A stretch of DNA of 64,000 nucleotides, from positions 46,331 to 110,330 of the forward strand of contig NZ_FYBQ01000011.1 of assembly GCF_900186125.1 (NCBI RefSeq). Reading direction: 5' to 3'. Made by a program: the position numbers and the translations under genes. How positions within the stretch are numbered: position 1 is the first letter of the stretch; each line of letters opens with the position of its first letter. Below the pieces are notes generated by a model that saw only the letters and a list, made by a program, of their open reading frames with translations, was not told the origin of the DNA and did no database searches. The stretch comes from Listeria goaensis (GTDB lineage Bacteria; Bacillota; Bacilli; Lactobacillales; Listeriaceae). Of this stretch, positions 9,103 to 16,761 are shown piece after piece.

Positions 9103-10572
9103 TTGGGAAAATCAACTGGTTTTATGGACTATAAACGGATTAAAGCGCCCGTTCGCGATCCGAAAACGCGGACGCGCGACTGGAATGAATATAATCTACC
9201 GATGCCGGAACAGGATTTAACGATTCAAGCGGCGCGTTGCATGGACTGCGGTGTCCCGTTTTGTAGCGTTGGCATGGAAATTAAAAACGGCGTATCGGGT
9301 TGCCCGCTGAACAATTTGATTCCTGAGTGGAACGATGCGGTTTACCGCGGCGACTGGAAAGAAGCGCTCATGTTGCTTATGAAGACGAACAATTTCCCAG
9401 AGTTTACTGGGCGTGTCTGTCCAGCCCCGTGCGAAGGGGCGTGTACGGTCGCGATTTCGGAACCGGCGGTCGGCATTAAATCGATTGAAAAGGAAATCAT
9501 TGACCGCGGATTTGCCGAAGGGTGGATTCAGCCAGAGCCACCGCAAAATAGGACGGGTAAACGGATTGCCATCATCGGCTCTGGTCCCGCTGGTCTTGCT
9601 TGCGCTGATCAGTTAAACAAGGCGGGGCACTTCGTCACGGTTTATGAAAAAAGCGATCGTATCGGCGGCTTGCTCATGTACGGCATCCCAACGATGAAAC
9701 TCGAGAAAGAATCCGTCATGCGCCGTGTCAATTTGATGGCCGCTGAAGGCGTCGAATTTGTGACAAACGTCAACGCCGGCGTTGACATCACAATGACGGA
9801 CTTAAAAGCTGAATTCGATGCCGTCGTCCTAGCAACGGGTGCAAGCAAGCCGCGTGATGTTGAAATCCCTGGACGAGAAGCAGCAGGCATTCACATGGCC
9901 GTCCCGTACTTGACCGAAAGCATTCGCGACAATCTCGATAACAAGGGCGTTCAAACCCTCTCTGCACAGGGGAAAAAGGTGATTATCATTGGCGGTGGTG
10001 ACACCGGTGCGGATTGTGTTGCGACAGCCCTTCGGCAAGGTGCAACCTCCATCCACCAATTCGGACACCGCGGTAAGCTTCCGGAACAGCGGACCGGGAA
10101 AAACCCGTGGCCTGAATACCCACATATTTTCCAGATGGATTACGCTCACGCTGAAGCGGAAGCCGTTTATGGTGCTGATCCACGCAAGTATTTAATTAGC
10201 ACAGTCGCGTTTGAAAAAGACGACGCTGGAAACCTAATTGGTCTTCACACTGTTCAAGTGGACCATGATGTAGAGAATCATAAGTACACACAAATACCAG
10301 GTACTGAACGTTTCTTTGAAGCCGACATGGTTCTAATTGCCGCTGGATTCGCTGGCGCTACAGATGATATTTTCACGAATTTTAATGTGGGCCAAACAAA
10401 GCGCCACACAATTGATGCCGCAAAAGGGTTTTACAGAACGAGTGAGGAAGCAGTATTCGCTTGTGGGGACGCAAGATACGGCCAAAGCCTCGTTGTGACA
10501 GCCATTGCAGAAGGCAGAGAAGCTGCGCGTGAGGTTGACTTTTATTTAATGGACGAAACGTTCTTACCATAA
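9103..10572 (+). CDS. gltD: Glutamate synthase (NADPH) small subunit
   Basis: About 489 residues. It feeds electrons from NADPH through FAD and two [4Fe-4S] clusters to the large subunit. N-terminal cysteines RCMDCGVPFC and GCPLNNLIPEWND, then FTGRVCPAPCEGAC, are the cluster ligands. FAD binding is at IAIIGSGPAGLACAD and NADPH binding at VIIIGGGDTGADC. I prefer the TTG start at 9103 (LGKSTGFM, as in Bacillus MGKPTGFM). The AAAGGAGG site is 8 bases from it but only 2 bases from the upstream ATG at 9097. It lies 14 bases after gltA and ends in a strong terminator, so gltA-gltD is a closed operon. Confidence 0.95.
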   Translation: MGKSTGFMDYKRIKAPVRDPKTRTRDWNEYNLPMPEQDLTIQAARCMDCGVPFCSVGMEIKNGVSGCPLNNLIPEWNDAVYRGDWKEALMLLMKTNNFPEFTGRVCPAPCEGACTVAISEPAVGIKSIEKEIIDRGFAEGWIQPEPPQNRTGKRIAIIGSGPAGLACADQLNKAGHFVTVYEKSDRIGGLLMYGIPTMKLEKESVMRRVNLMAAEGVEFVTNVNAGVDITMTDLKAEFDAVVLATGASKPRDVEIPGREAAGIHMAVPYLTESIRDNLDNKGVQTLSAQGKKVIIIGGGDTGADCVATALRQGATSIHQFGHRGKLPEQRTGKNPWPEYPHIFQMDYAHAEAEAVYGADPRKYLISTVAFEKDDAGNLIGLHTVQVDHDVENHKYTQIPGTERFFEADMVLIAAGFAGATDDIFTNFNVGQTKRHTIDAAKGFYRTSEEAVFACGDARYGQSLVVTAIAEGREAAREVDFYLMDETFLP

Positions 10573-10573
10573 G

Positions 10574-10606
10574 AAAAGCGAAGGATTTGCCTCCTTCGCT
10601 TTTTTA
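10574..10606 (+). terminator. Rho-independent terminator of gltA-gltD
   Basis: GAAAAGCGAAGGA pairs with TCCTTCGCTTTTTT around a short loop, directly after the gltD stop. The 130 bases that follow (10607-10740) hold no gene or clear signal that I can support. Confidence 0.93.
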
Positions 10607-10754
10607 CGTGGGAAAATAATTCTTTAATAGCATACTAGTGAAAATAAACTCAATGAGAGTTTTTTGGAAGAGTTATAACTTTTGAAAAACATGAACACCT
10701 CACAAAAATCAATATTCTCCTAGATAAAAGGGGATAGAAAAGAGACTCAATTCG

Positions 10755-10763
10755 TGTTAAGAT
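10755..10763 (+). promoter_or_regulatory. Extended -10 promoter of the holin-like toxin
   Basis: TGTTAAGAT is an extended -10 element with no good -35 (TAGAAA at the expected distance). It predicts a start near 10770, just at the 5' arm that pairs with the mRNA's 3' end. Confidence 0.5.
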
Positions 10764-10820
10764 AAATGAGCAGAGAAGTAAAGATGGTGGCTGAAATTCC
10801 CTAGCAAGGGGGTGAGGCCG

Positions 10821-10871
10821 ATGTTTATTCGAGGTTTCTTCCTGGAAAGGATTAACTGTGTCGGTGTATGA
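10821..10871 (+). CDS. 16-residue leader ORF overlapping the toxin start
   Basis: ATG at 10821 follows the best ribosome site of the locus (AAGGGGGTGAGG, spacing about 5). It encodes MFIRGFFLERINCVGV and stops at TGA 10869-10871, 14 bases inside the toxin gene in another frame. The toxin GTG at 10858 has a weaker site, so translation may be coupled through this leader. The upstream TTCCC/GGGGG (10797-10812) can also form a local hairpin hiding the site. This could be a chance ORF. The evidence is position and ribosome site only. Confidence 0.45.
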   Translation: MFIRGFFLERINCVGV

Positions 10872-10947
10872 AACGCTAGTGCTGATGATTGCTTTTGCAA
10901 TGTTAGTATTAGCTGTTCGTGACTCGAACGATAAGCAAAAAAAATAA
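10858..10947 (+). CDS. Putative holin-like type I toxin (29 residues)
   Basis: GTG start, 30 codons including stop. The peptide is (M)SVYETLVLMIAFAMLV followed by LAVRDSNDKQKK: a YETL start, one hydrophobic helix (about residues 6-20) and a charged lysine-rich tail. This matches the small holin-like toxin family found in lactobacilli, enterococci and Listeria, which damages the membrane when not silenced. A GGAAAGG site lies 7 bases upstream of the GTG. The gene sits inside a complete type I module: long-range mRNA pairing, a convergent antisense RNA, and terminators on both sides. It is too short for normal gene callers. Toxicity is inferred from family and layout. Confidence 0.75.
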   Translation: MSVYETLVLMIAFAMLVLAVRDSNDKQKK

Positions 10948-10981
10948 CCATCTAATTCTTTGGACGAAAGGATGGTTATTT
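10938..10981 (-). terminator. Terminator of the antisense RNA
   Basis: On the minus strand AATAACCATC and GATGGTTATT form a 10-bp stem followed by TTTTTTTT. In the plus direction the same stem is followed only by TTATTTATAT, so toxin transcription should largely read through. Confidence 0.8.
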
Positions 10982-11021
10982 ATATCATCTAATCAGCCAC
11001 CATCTTTAATGGCTCTGTGCG

Positions 11022-11050
11022 GGGATATGTTAGCGCATATCCCTTTTCTT
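11022..11050 (+). terminator. Terminator of the toxin mRNA
   Basis: GGGATATG (11022-11029) and CATATCCC (11036-11043) form a perfect 8-bp stem with a 6-base loop, followed by TTTTCTT. It would place the mRNA 3' end just after the distal inverted-repeat arm. Confidence 0.75.
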
Positions 11051-11056
11051 ATTTCG

Positions 11057-11084
11057 AGTATACCACACACTTTCAAAAAAACAA
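11057..11084 (-). promoter_or_regulatory. Promoter of the antisense antitoxin RNA
   Basis: On the minus strand TTGTTT (11084-11079) and TATACT (11062-11057) are 16 bases apart. The stronger -10 here compared with the toxin side agrees with an abundant antitoxin RNA. From here to the regulator gene (to 11216) I see no further gene. Confidence 0.6.
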
Positions 11085-11216
11085 ATTCTTTTTAAACGAT
11101 AAATTACTCCTAAAGTCCAAAAAATCCACCGAAAGCCAAGGTGTATTTCAAAATTTAATATAAGCAATAATTGAATAAAGATGAGCAAGAACATAGGAAG
11201 GTGGGGGAATAGTCGA

Positions 11217-11969
11217 TTAATTATCTGCATACTTTTTCAAAAACAGTTCAAGAATCAAATCGATTTGAATCATTAAAAACGAGCGTGAAGTAATATCATA
11301 GTTATGAAAAGCATTTGTTGGAATTCCCGCACTAATACTACTAAGCACCAAATTATTTAGTGAATTATTCTTCGCATTTGTCATTGAAAGAATCGGACAG
11401 CCAGTTTGTTTTACTTTTTTAGCCGAGGCAAGTAAACTACTCGTTTCACCACTCATACTGATAAAAATAACCAAATCGTTTCGCTTACAAAGTTGTGGAA
11501 GTAAATCAAGCATATGCGATTCATATATATACATGGAAGGACGATTCAGTTGGTACAAGTATTTACTCATATATTCAGCAAGAGGTTTGGTTAAGCCTAC
11601 TCCAACTATAAACAGACTTTCTGCTTCATAAATGTGCTTTGCAAAATAGTCAATCGATTCTAAAGTTAAAGTTTGCAAAGATTGCTCAAAAAAGCGATGA
11701 TATTGCGCCACTAAATCCTTCTCTTGAATTTGTACCATTTGCGCAAGCAGCTGATTAATTTCGTATTTAAACTGCGAATATCCTTGAAAGCCAAGTCGCT
11801 GAGCTAATCGAATAACTGTAGAATTAGAAGAAGCAATTCGTTTTGCTAAATCCGTCAAATTCATCTGATTCACAAGCTCTGGATGGTTATCAAGGTTAAA
11901 AAAAACCGACTTTTCAGATTCACTCAATTCATCGAGATGATTTCCGTAGTAAGCCATTAAAACACCCAT
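11217..11969 (-). CDS. RpiR family transcriptional regulator (HTH + SIS domain)
   Basis: 250 residues. The N-terminal RpiR helix-turn-helix (LTDLAKRIASSNSTVIRLAQ, about residues 39-58, then RLGFQGYSQFKYEI) is followed by a sugar-phosphate-binding SIS domain (SLFIVGVGLTKPLAEYMSKY and VIFISMSGETSSLLASAKK). Such regulators sense phosphorylated sugars. The ATG has a GGAAGGGG site. It is divergent from the PTS-mannosidase-phosphorylase-kinase genes, with a perfect palindrome between them, so it most likely controls that operon. The likely ligand is a phosphorylated product of the PTS, for example mannosylglycerate 6-phosphate or mannose 6-phosphate; this is inference. Confidence 0.88.
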   Translation of the reverse strand: MGVLMAYYGNHLDELSESEKSVFFNLDNHPELVNQMNLTDLAKRIASSNSTVIRLAQRLGFQGYSQFKYEINQLLAQMVQIQEKDLVAQYHRFFEQSLQTLTLESIDYFAKHIYEAESLFIVGVGLTKPLAEYMSKYLYQLNRPSMYIYESHMLDLLPQLCKRNDLVIFISMSGETSSLLASAKKVKQTGCPILSMTNAKNNSLNNLVLSSISAGIPTNAFHNYDITSRSFLMIQIDLILELFLKKYADN

Positions 11970-12017
11970 TTGTCTTCCCCTTCCTGATTCGTTTCACAGC
12001 CCTATTGTAACCTATTC

Positions 12018-12031
12018 TGGATAATTATCCA
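12018..12031. promoter_or_regulatory. 14-bp perfect palindrome, probable RpiR operator
   Basis: TGGATAATTATCCA lies in the 132-base gap between the regulator and the PTS gene. RpiR proteins bind as dimers to palindromes next to their targets. No other dyad of this quality is in the gap. Confidence 0.55.
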
Positions 12032-12040
12032 AATTCTGAA

Positions 12041-12054
12041 TGAAAATGTTTGCA
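12041..12054 (+). promoter_or_regulatory. cre-like site (CcpA) upstream of the PTS operon
   Basis: TGAAAATGTTTGCA matches the catabolite-responsive element consensus TGWAARCGYTWNCW at every position except one (T in place of the central C). It sits 48 bases before the EIIABC start, so carbon catabolite control by CcpA is likely. Confidence 0.5.
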
Positions 12055-12101
12055 TTTTAGTGATATATTATTTTTATCAAAAGAGCAAAGGAGAAAGTTA
12101 A

Positions 12102-14087
12102 ATGAATATTGGAGCGCTAATAGCACCGAATTTAGTTCTTGCGAAGCAACACGTTTCCACAAGAGAAGAAGCGTTGTCGAAACTCGCTCGGCTACTTTTT
12201 GAAAACGAATACATCGCAAGCATTGACGAATTTTTAGCCGATGTATATAAACGAGAAGAACATTCCGAAACTGGAATGGAAAATGGTTTAGCTATTCCAC
12301 ATGGAAAAAGTAAAGCTGTTAACAAAGCTGGATTTGCAGTCATGACTCTTGATGAACCAATGAAAAAGGGAGCTTGGCCATCTTTAAATCCTGAAAATAA
12401 AGTAGATGTAATCTTTCTTTTAGCCATTCCAGAGAGCGAAGCAGGAACGACACATTTAAAATTGTTGGCTGAGCTAAGCAGTCGATTAGTAGATGAAAAT
12501 TATCTAAATGCAATCAAGGCAGCAAACTCGTCAGAAGAAATTGTAGCTTTATTATCTGAAGAAAAAGAAGAAAAGACTTCCGAAAAGGTGAATTCGGATA
12601 AGTTTCTTTTAGCCATTACTTCTTGTGCAACAGGAATCGCGCATACGTATATGGCAGCTGAAACTTTAGAGAAGAAAGCAACTGAAATGGGCATTAAAAT
12701 CCATGTTGAAAAACAAGGTGCTAACGGTCTAGAAGATAAAATTACGCCTGAAATGGTGAAAAAAGCTTCAGGCATTATTTTTGCAGTCGATACAAAAGTT
12801 AAAGAACGTGAACGCTTTGCAGGTCTGCCTTATGTACAAGTGAAAGTAGCGGAACCTTTAAAACGAAGTGAAGAAATTATTAATCAAGCCTTGAATTCTC
12901 CCCAAGGAATTGTAGAGGGGACAGTTGAAGAAATATCAACTAATTCTGGCACGGAAAAGAAAGGAATTAAAAATGAAATCATTACGGCTGTAATGACAGG
13001 GATTTCATACATGATTCCACTTCTCGTTGCCGCAGGGTTAATGCTAGGAATTGCGAAACTTGTTTGGAGCTTAGCGCTTGGAATGGATCCAGCCGTTATT
13101 GGTGAAGCCGCTTACCGTGATACGGGTGGTCTAGTCACCTTCTTGCATTATCTAGATGCATTCGGAAACTTACTCTTCAAATTTATTTATCCAGTATTTG
13201 CAATGTTTGCGGCTTATTCCATTGCAGACCGCCTTGGTTTAGTAGCAGGTTTTGCAGGTGGACTTTTTGCAGGCGGGTTACATTACACATTCTGGGGAAT
13301 TGATGGCGGAATTCCAAGTGGGTTCTTAGGAGCATTAGTCTTAGGTATTGCGGCAGGTTACTTTTCTCGTTTCTTAAACAACAAGATTAAATTAAGTAAA
13401 AATTTAAGCGCTATGAAGCCAATGTTCTTGGTTCCAGGCTTATCGGTACTTTTCATCTTTGTACTCAATATGTATTTCGTGGATCCAGTATTTGGAGCTT
13501 TAAATAAATGGATTGCCGATGTGATTACAAATATGAGTGGGGCAGGAGAGATTGGTCTATCAGCAGTTATTGCAGCTGCAACAGCATTCGACTTAGGTGG
13601 ACCAGTCAATAAAGCAGCCGGTGCAATTGCAATCGGTTTAGCAGCAGATGGCATTTTTCCACTAACTGCCCGTGTACTTGCAATTGTCATTCCGCCACTT
13701 GGACTTGGCTTATCTACGATGATCGATCGATTTGTTGTTGGACGACGTGTGTATTCACAAGAGCTACGTGTTGTTGGAGGCACTTCATTCCTACTAGGAT
13801 TTCTAGCCATTTCAGAAGGTGCAATTCCGTTTATGCTAAGAAATCCGCTGATTACGATTCCTATCAATGTGATTGGGGCTATCGTAGGTTCCTGTACAGC
13901 AGTTGCCTTAGGCGCAGTGCAGTGGCTACCACTCCCAGCAGTTTGGGGCTGGCCACTTGTTGAGCATTTACCAGCTTATTTAATTGGCTTGCTTGCAGGG
14001 GTTCTTGTAATAGCGTTTGGAAACATCTTTGTAAGATACGCGATTATTAAACGCAAAGAAGCTAAAGGTAAGAAAGTTGATATGTAA
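12102..14087 (+). CDS. PTS system fructose/mannosylglycerate-type EIIABC
   Basis: 661 residues with all three PTS modules in A-B-C order. EIIA (about 1-150) has the phospho-accepting His67 in GLAIPHGKS. EIIB (about 167-262) has Cys175 in TSCATGIAHTYMAA. EIIC (about 300-655) is a multi-helix fructose-type permease (GISYMIPLLVAAGLMLGIAK, GFLAISEGAIPF). Length and order match E. coli MngA (HrsA), which imports 2-O-alpha-mannosylglycerate and phosphorylates it. The immediate downstream alpha-mannosidase and glycerate kinase support the same substrate, but fructose-family EII proteins cannot be assigned from sequence alone. It is the first gene of the island, with a typical AAGGAG site, and is preceded by an RpiR-type palindrome and a cre-like site. 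Confidence 0.9.
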   Translation: MNIGALIAPNLVLAKQHVSTREEALSKLARLLFENEYIASIDEFLADVYKREEHSETGMENGLAIPHGKSKAVNKAGFAVMTLDEPMKKGAWPSLNPENKVDVIFLLAIPESEAGTTHLKLLAELSSRLVDENYLNAIKAANSSEEIVALLSEEKEEKTSEKVNSDKFLLAITSCATGIAHTYMAAETLEKKATEMGIKIHVEKQGANGLEDKITPEMVKKASGIIFAVDTKVKERERFAGLPYVQVKVAEPLKRSEEIINQALNSPQGIVEGTVEEISTNSGTEKKGIKNEIITAVMTGISYMIPLLVAAGLMLGIAKLVWSLALGMDPAVIGEAAYRDTGGLVTFLHYLDAFGNLLFKFIYPVFAMFAAYSIADRLGLVAGFAGGLFAGGLHYTFWGIDGGIPSGFLGALVLGIAAGYFSRFLNNKIKLSKNLSAMKPMFLVPGLSVLFIFVLNMYFVDPVFGALNKWIADVITNMSGAGEIGLSAVIAAATAFDLGGPVNKAAGAIAIGLAADGIFPLTARVLAIVIPPLGLGLSTMIDRFVVGRRVYSQELRVVGGTSFLLGFLAISEGAIPFMLRNPLITIPINVIGAIVGSCTAVALGAVQWLPLPAVWGWPLVEHLPAYLIGLLAGVLVIAFGNIFVRYAIIKRKEAKGKKVDM

Positions 14088-14095
14088 AAATCAGA

Positions 14096-14123
14096 AATGG
14101 GGCAAATATTTGTTTGTCCCATT
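14096..14123 (+). terminator. Intercistronic hairpin without a U tract
   Basis: AATGGG with GCAAA pairs with TTTGT and CCCATT, giving an 11-bp stem (one G-U) between the PTS and mannosidase genes. It is followed by CTCTTTA, a poor T-run. It may be a partial terminator or an mRNA-stabilising or processing hairpin that gives different levels of transporter and enzymes. Confidence 0.5.
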
Positions 14124-14162
14124 CTCTTTAGAAATAAAAAATTTAGAATAGGTGATTGATCC

Positions 14163-16760
14163 GTGAAAAGGCAAGTTTTTGTTGTACCACATAGTCATTG
14201 GGATCGTGAGTGGTACTTTTCAATAGAAGATTCCAATACATTATTAAGTGAAAATCTTTCCCAGTTGTTGCACTTTTTGGAGAGGCAACCTGAATTTAAA
14301 ACATATACCTTTGATGGACAGATGTCTGTTGTTGAGGATTATCTTAAATATACGCCTGAAGATGGCCAGCGTATCAAAAAACTTGTTCAAGAAAATAGGC
14401 TACATGTAGGCCCTTGGTACACACAAGGGGATACTTTACTTGTTCAAACCGAATCGACCATTCGTAATTTATTAATTGGAAAATTAGGAGCTGAAGCGCT
14501 GGGACATTCGATGGATATTGGTTATTTGCCAGATGTTTTTGGGCAAAATGCTTATTTACCAAGCATATTTAGACGATTTGGCCTGTCCTATAGCGTGCTA
14601 CAAAGAGGTGTGTATAACGAACAAGTTAGCGAAGATTTAAATTTCAACTGGATTGCACCAAATGGAGAGGGGATTAAAACCAATAATCTCTTTTTTGGAT
14701 ATGGTCCGGGAAAATTCTTATCAAATGAAGAGGACTATGTAGAAAAAACATTGCTTCCGATTTTAGAGGCGCTAGAAGCTAAGAATCCAGCGCACGTGCC
14801 TTTGTTACTACCAGCTGGGGGAGATCAGGTTTTTGTTCGAAAACACTTCCCACAAGTGGTTGAAGAACTCAATAAACGGGATTGGCATTATGAATTTATT
14901 TTGTCAGATTATGAAAGTTTTATGGAAAAAGCATGGGAGCGCCCGCACGCTACTGAAATTTCTGGGGAACTAATTGCTTGTCAAAAATCACGTATTCATA
15001 ATACAATACATTCGCAAAGAGTGGATATTAAAATTTTAAACGCAAAAGTAGAAGAAAAACTGTATCAACAGTTGGAACCTTTGGCAGTGCTTAGCAAGGA
15101 TCTTGGTGGAAATTATCCGCAAAACTGGATTAATCATTGTCTAAAACTTCTTTTTGACGTGCATGCGCATGATTCGATTGGCGGGTGTAACTCAGATGAA
15201 ACTAATCGGGAAATTATGAATCGTTTATTTAAAGTAGAACGAATTATTGACGATCAGATTAATATTTTGAAAAAGCAAATTAGCAGGGCTGTCTTGGGAG
15301 AAGAATCGGGTGTACTTGCATTTCATTTAAGTCCTAAAAGTGTAGAAAAGCAAGTGGACTTCGTTGTGTTTACTCACTCAAAGCAAGTTCGACTAACAGA
15401 TATTGTAGGAAATATTTTAAACCAAGTGATTCGCAAACAAGAATATATTTCTGGCGGAACCCAGGTGAAGGTGACGGCGGACGGCGAAGTGCAAGTTGAA
15501 CTTCCGGGGTATTACCGTACGGAAATTACAGCAAGAGTCCATTTTGAAGGATTTGGCTATCGTAAGCTGCAGCTTGATGAAACCTCTGCTGAAGTGTTAG
15601 CGTTAACGGAAGCAACAAGTATCCGTAATGAATTTTATGAGATTTGTGTTGCTGGCGGACAAATTGAATTAAGAAGAGCAGATGGAACGGTTCGAAAAAA
15701 CTTTTTTGATTTTGAAAATTGCGCGGATGGTGGGGATTCTTATGATTTTTCACCTATCGAAGGAAACGAAGCCAATTTTTCAAACGGATTTCATATTCTC
15801 GAAGTGAAAGAGTCAGCAGAAGAAAGTCAGATGGTTGTAGAAACGGAAGTGGCAGTGGCAAAAAATCTTGAGCAGGCGAATGCATTAACCGAACAGATGA
15901 AAATCCAGACAACGATTCGTCTCACGAAGAACTCTGATTTAATTCATTTAGCGCACAAGCTTGATAATCAAACTAAAGATCACCGAATTCGAATGCGGTT
16001 TGCCAGTGAAAATAAAGCGGGTATGAGTTTCGCAGATCAAGGCTATAGTTTGCTAGAACGTCAAAATAATAACCCTTATTTATCAAATTGGAAAGAACTT
16101 GGGTTTGCGGAATCCCCGCAAGCAATTTATCCGCTTGAACGTTTGGTTGTAACGCCAGATGAGGCAGGACACTTGGCGGTTTATCCAAAAGGATTAAAAG
16201 AATATGAGGCAACAAATCAACACCTTTTTATCACTCTATTTAGAAGTGTTGGCCTACTTGGACGCGATGACCTTGCTTGGCGGCCGGGGCGAGCGTCTGG
16301 AATTAATAATAAAGTGGTGGAAACGCCTGATGCTCAGATGCAAGGTGAATGGATATTTGAACTGAGTTGCCGTTTTACGGCAGGAGAGCCAGAACCCGTT
16401 CATTTATATGGGAGCGCAGAAGAAGTTTCTCGTAATGTACTGAGCTATCAATTACAAAATTTGAATAGCTTTGAAGAGCGTCTAGATCGTTTTGAATTAC
16501 CGCAACCTGAAAACTTACAAGGTTTACCAGTAGAAAAAACCATGCTTACCGTGCCGAATGATATTTTTGTAAGTAGTATGAAAAAAGCAGAAAAAAGCAA
16601 CCAAATCATTTTGCGGGTATTTAATCCACAAGAAAAACCAATTATATTACCAGAAACACTTCGCAAGAGTTGCACATTAGATGAAAAAGCGGATAAAAGC
16701 GTAATAGAAATTGGCGGAAAAGATTTTGCAAGTCTAGTCTTGAATCAAGTAGGTGAATAA
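14163..16760 (+). CDS. GH38 alpha-mannosidase (MngB-like)
   Basis: 865 residues from a GTG start, close to the 877 of E. coli MngB. GH38 enzymes hydrolyse alpha-mannosides with a zinc ion. The metal ligands are visible as His10 and Asp14 region in VVPHSHWDREWY, Asp124 (nucleophile) in GYLPDVFGQNAYLP, and His336 in VHAHDSIGGCNSDE. The long C-terminal beta-sandwich region is complete. MngB cleaves 6-phospho-mannosylglycerate to mannose 6-phosphate and glycerate inside the cell. There is no signal peptide here, so it acts on imported substrate. The end overlaps the untranslated start region of the next gene. A role on other phosphorylated alpha-mannosides cannot be excluded. The glycerate kinase two genes downstream argues for a glycerate product. 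Confidence 0.9.
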   Translation: MKRQVFVVPHSHWDREWYFSIEDSNTLLSENLSQLLHFLERQPEFKTYTFDGQMSVVEDYLKYTPEDGQRIKKLVQENRLHVGPWYTQGDTLLVQTESTIRNLLIGKLGAEALGHSMDIGYLPDVFGQNAYLPSIFRRFGLSYSVLQRGVYNEQVSEDLNFNWIAPNGEGIKTNNLFFGYGPGKFLSNEEDYVEKTLLPILEALEAKNPAHVPLLLPAGGDQVFVRKHFPQVVEELNKRDWHYEFILSDYESFMEKAWERPHATEISGELIACQKSRIHNTIHSQRVDIKILNAKVEEKLYQQLEPLAVLSKDLGGNYPQNWINHCLKLLFDVHAHDSIGGCNSDETNREIMNRLFKVERIIDDQINILKKQISRAVLGEESGVLAFHLSPKSVEKQVDFVVFTHSKQVRLTDIVGNILNQVIRKQEYISGGTQVKVTADGEVQVELPGYYRTEITARVHFEGFGYRKLQLDETSAEVLALTEATSIRNEFYEICVAGGQIELRRADGTVRKNFFDFENCADGGDSYDFSPIEGNEANFSNGFHILEVKESAEESQMVVETEVAVAKNLEQANALTEQMKIQTTIRLTKNSDLIHLAHKLDNQTKDHRIRMRFASENKAGMSFADQGYSLLERQNNNPYLSNWKELGFAESPQAIYPLERLVVTPDEAGHLAVYPKGLKEYEATNQHLFITLFRSVGLLGRDDLAWRPGRASGINNKVVETPDAQMQGEWIFELSCRFTAGEPEPVHLYGSAEEVSRNVLSYQLQNLNSFEERLDRFELPQPENLQGLPVEKTMLTVPNDIFVSSMKKAEKSNQIILRVFNPQEKPIILPETLRKSCTLDEKADKSVIEIGGKDFASLVLNQVGE

Positions 16761-16761
16761 A

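Larger units (their letters stand above)
10779..11008. repeat. 16-nt perfect inverted repeat joining the 5' and 3' ends of the toxin mRNA
   Basis: TAAAGATGGTGGCTGA (10779-10794) is the exact reverse complement of TCAGCCACCATCTTTA (10993-11008). CAGAG at 10771-10775 can extend the pairing with CTCTG at 11013-11017. The arms flank the leader and toxin ORFs. Such long-range 5'-3' pairing is known from type I toxin mRNAs of the TxpA/BsrG kind, where it makes the full-length RNA poorly translatable. Confidence 0.75.
10938..11050 (-). ncRNA. Predicted antisense antitoxin RNA (RatA/SR4-like position)
   Basis: A minus-strand promoter at 11057-11084 predicts initiation near 11050. The RNA would start with the GGGATATG/CATATCCC hairpin, carry the 16-nt arm, and end at a stem AATAACCATC/GATGGTTATT followed by eight T (minus strand, to about 10938). 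That gives about 113 nt, fully complementary to the 3' third of the toxin mRNA and overlapping the last toxin codons. Convergent overlap at the 3' end is the arrangement of txpA/ratA and bsrG/SR4 in Bacillus. No expression data are available. Confidence 0.65.

Noticed and set aside
10757..10951. Minus-strand ORF of 64 codons across the toxin gene
   Set aside because: It lies antisense to the holin-like toxin and leader, has no ribosome site, and its composition is not protein-like.
11030..11230. Minus-strand ORF of 66 codons with a hydrophobic segment after the RpiR regulator
   Set aside because: It runs through the antitoxin promoter and hairpin and starts inside the RpiR stop region with no good ribosome site; hydrophobicity comes from an AT-rich stretch.
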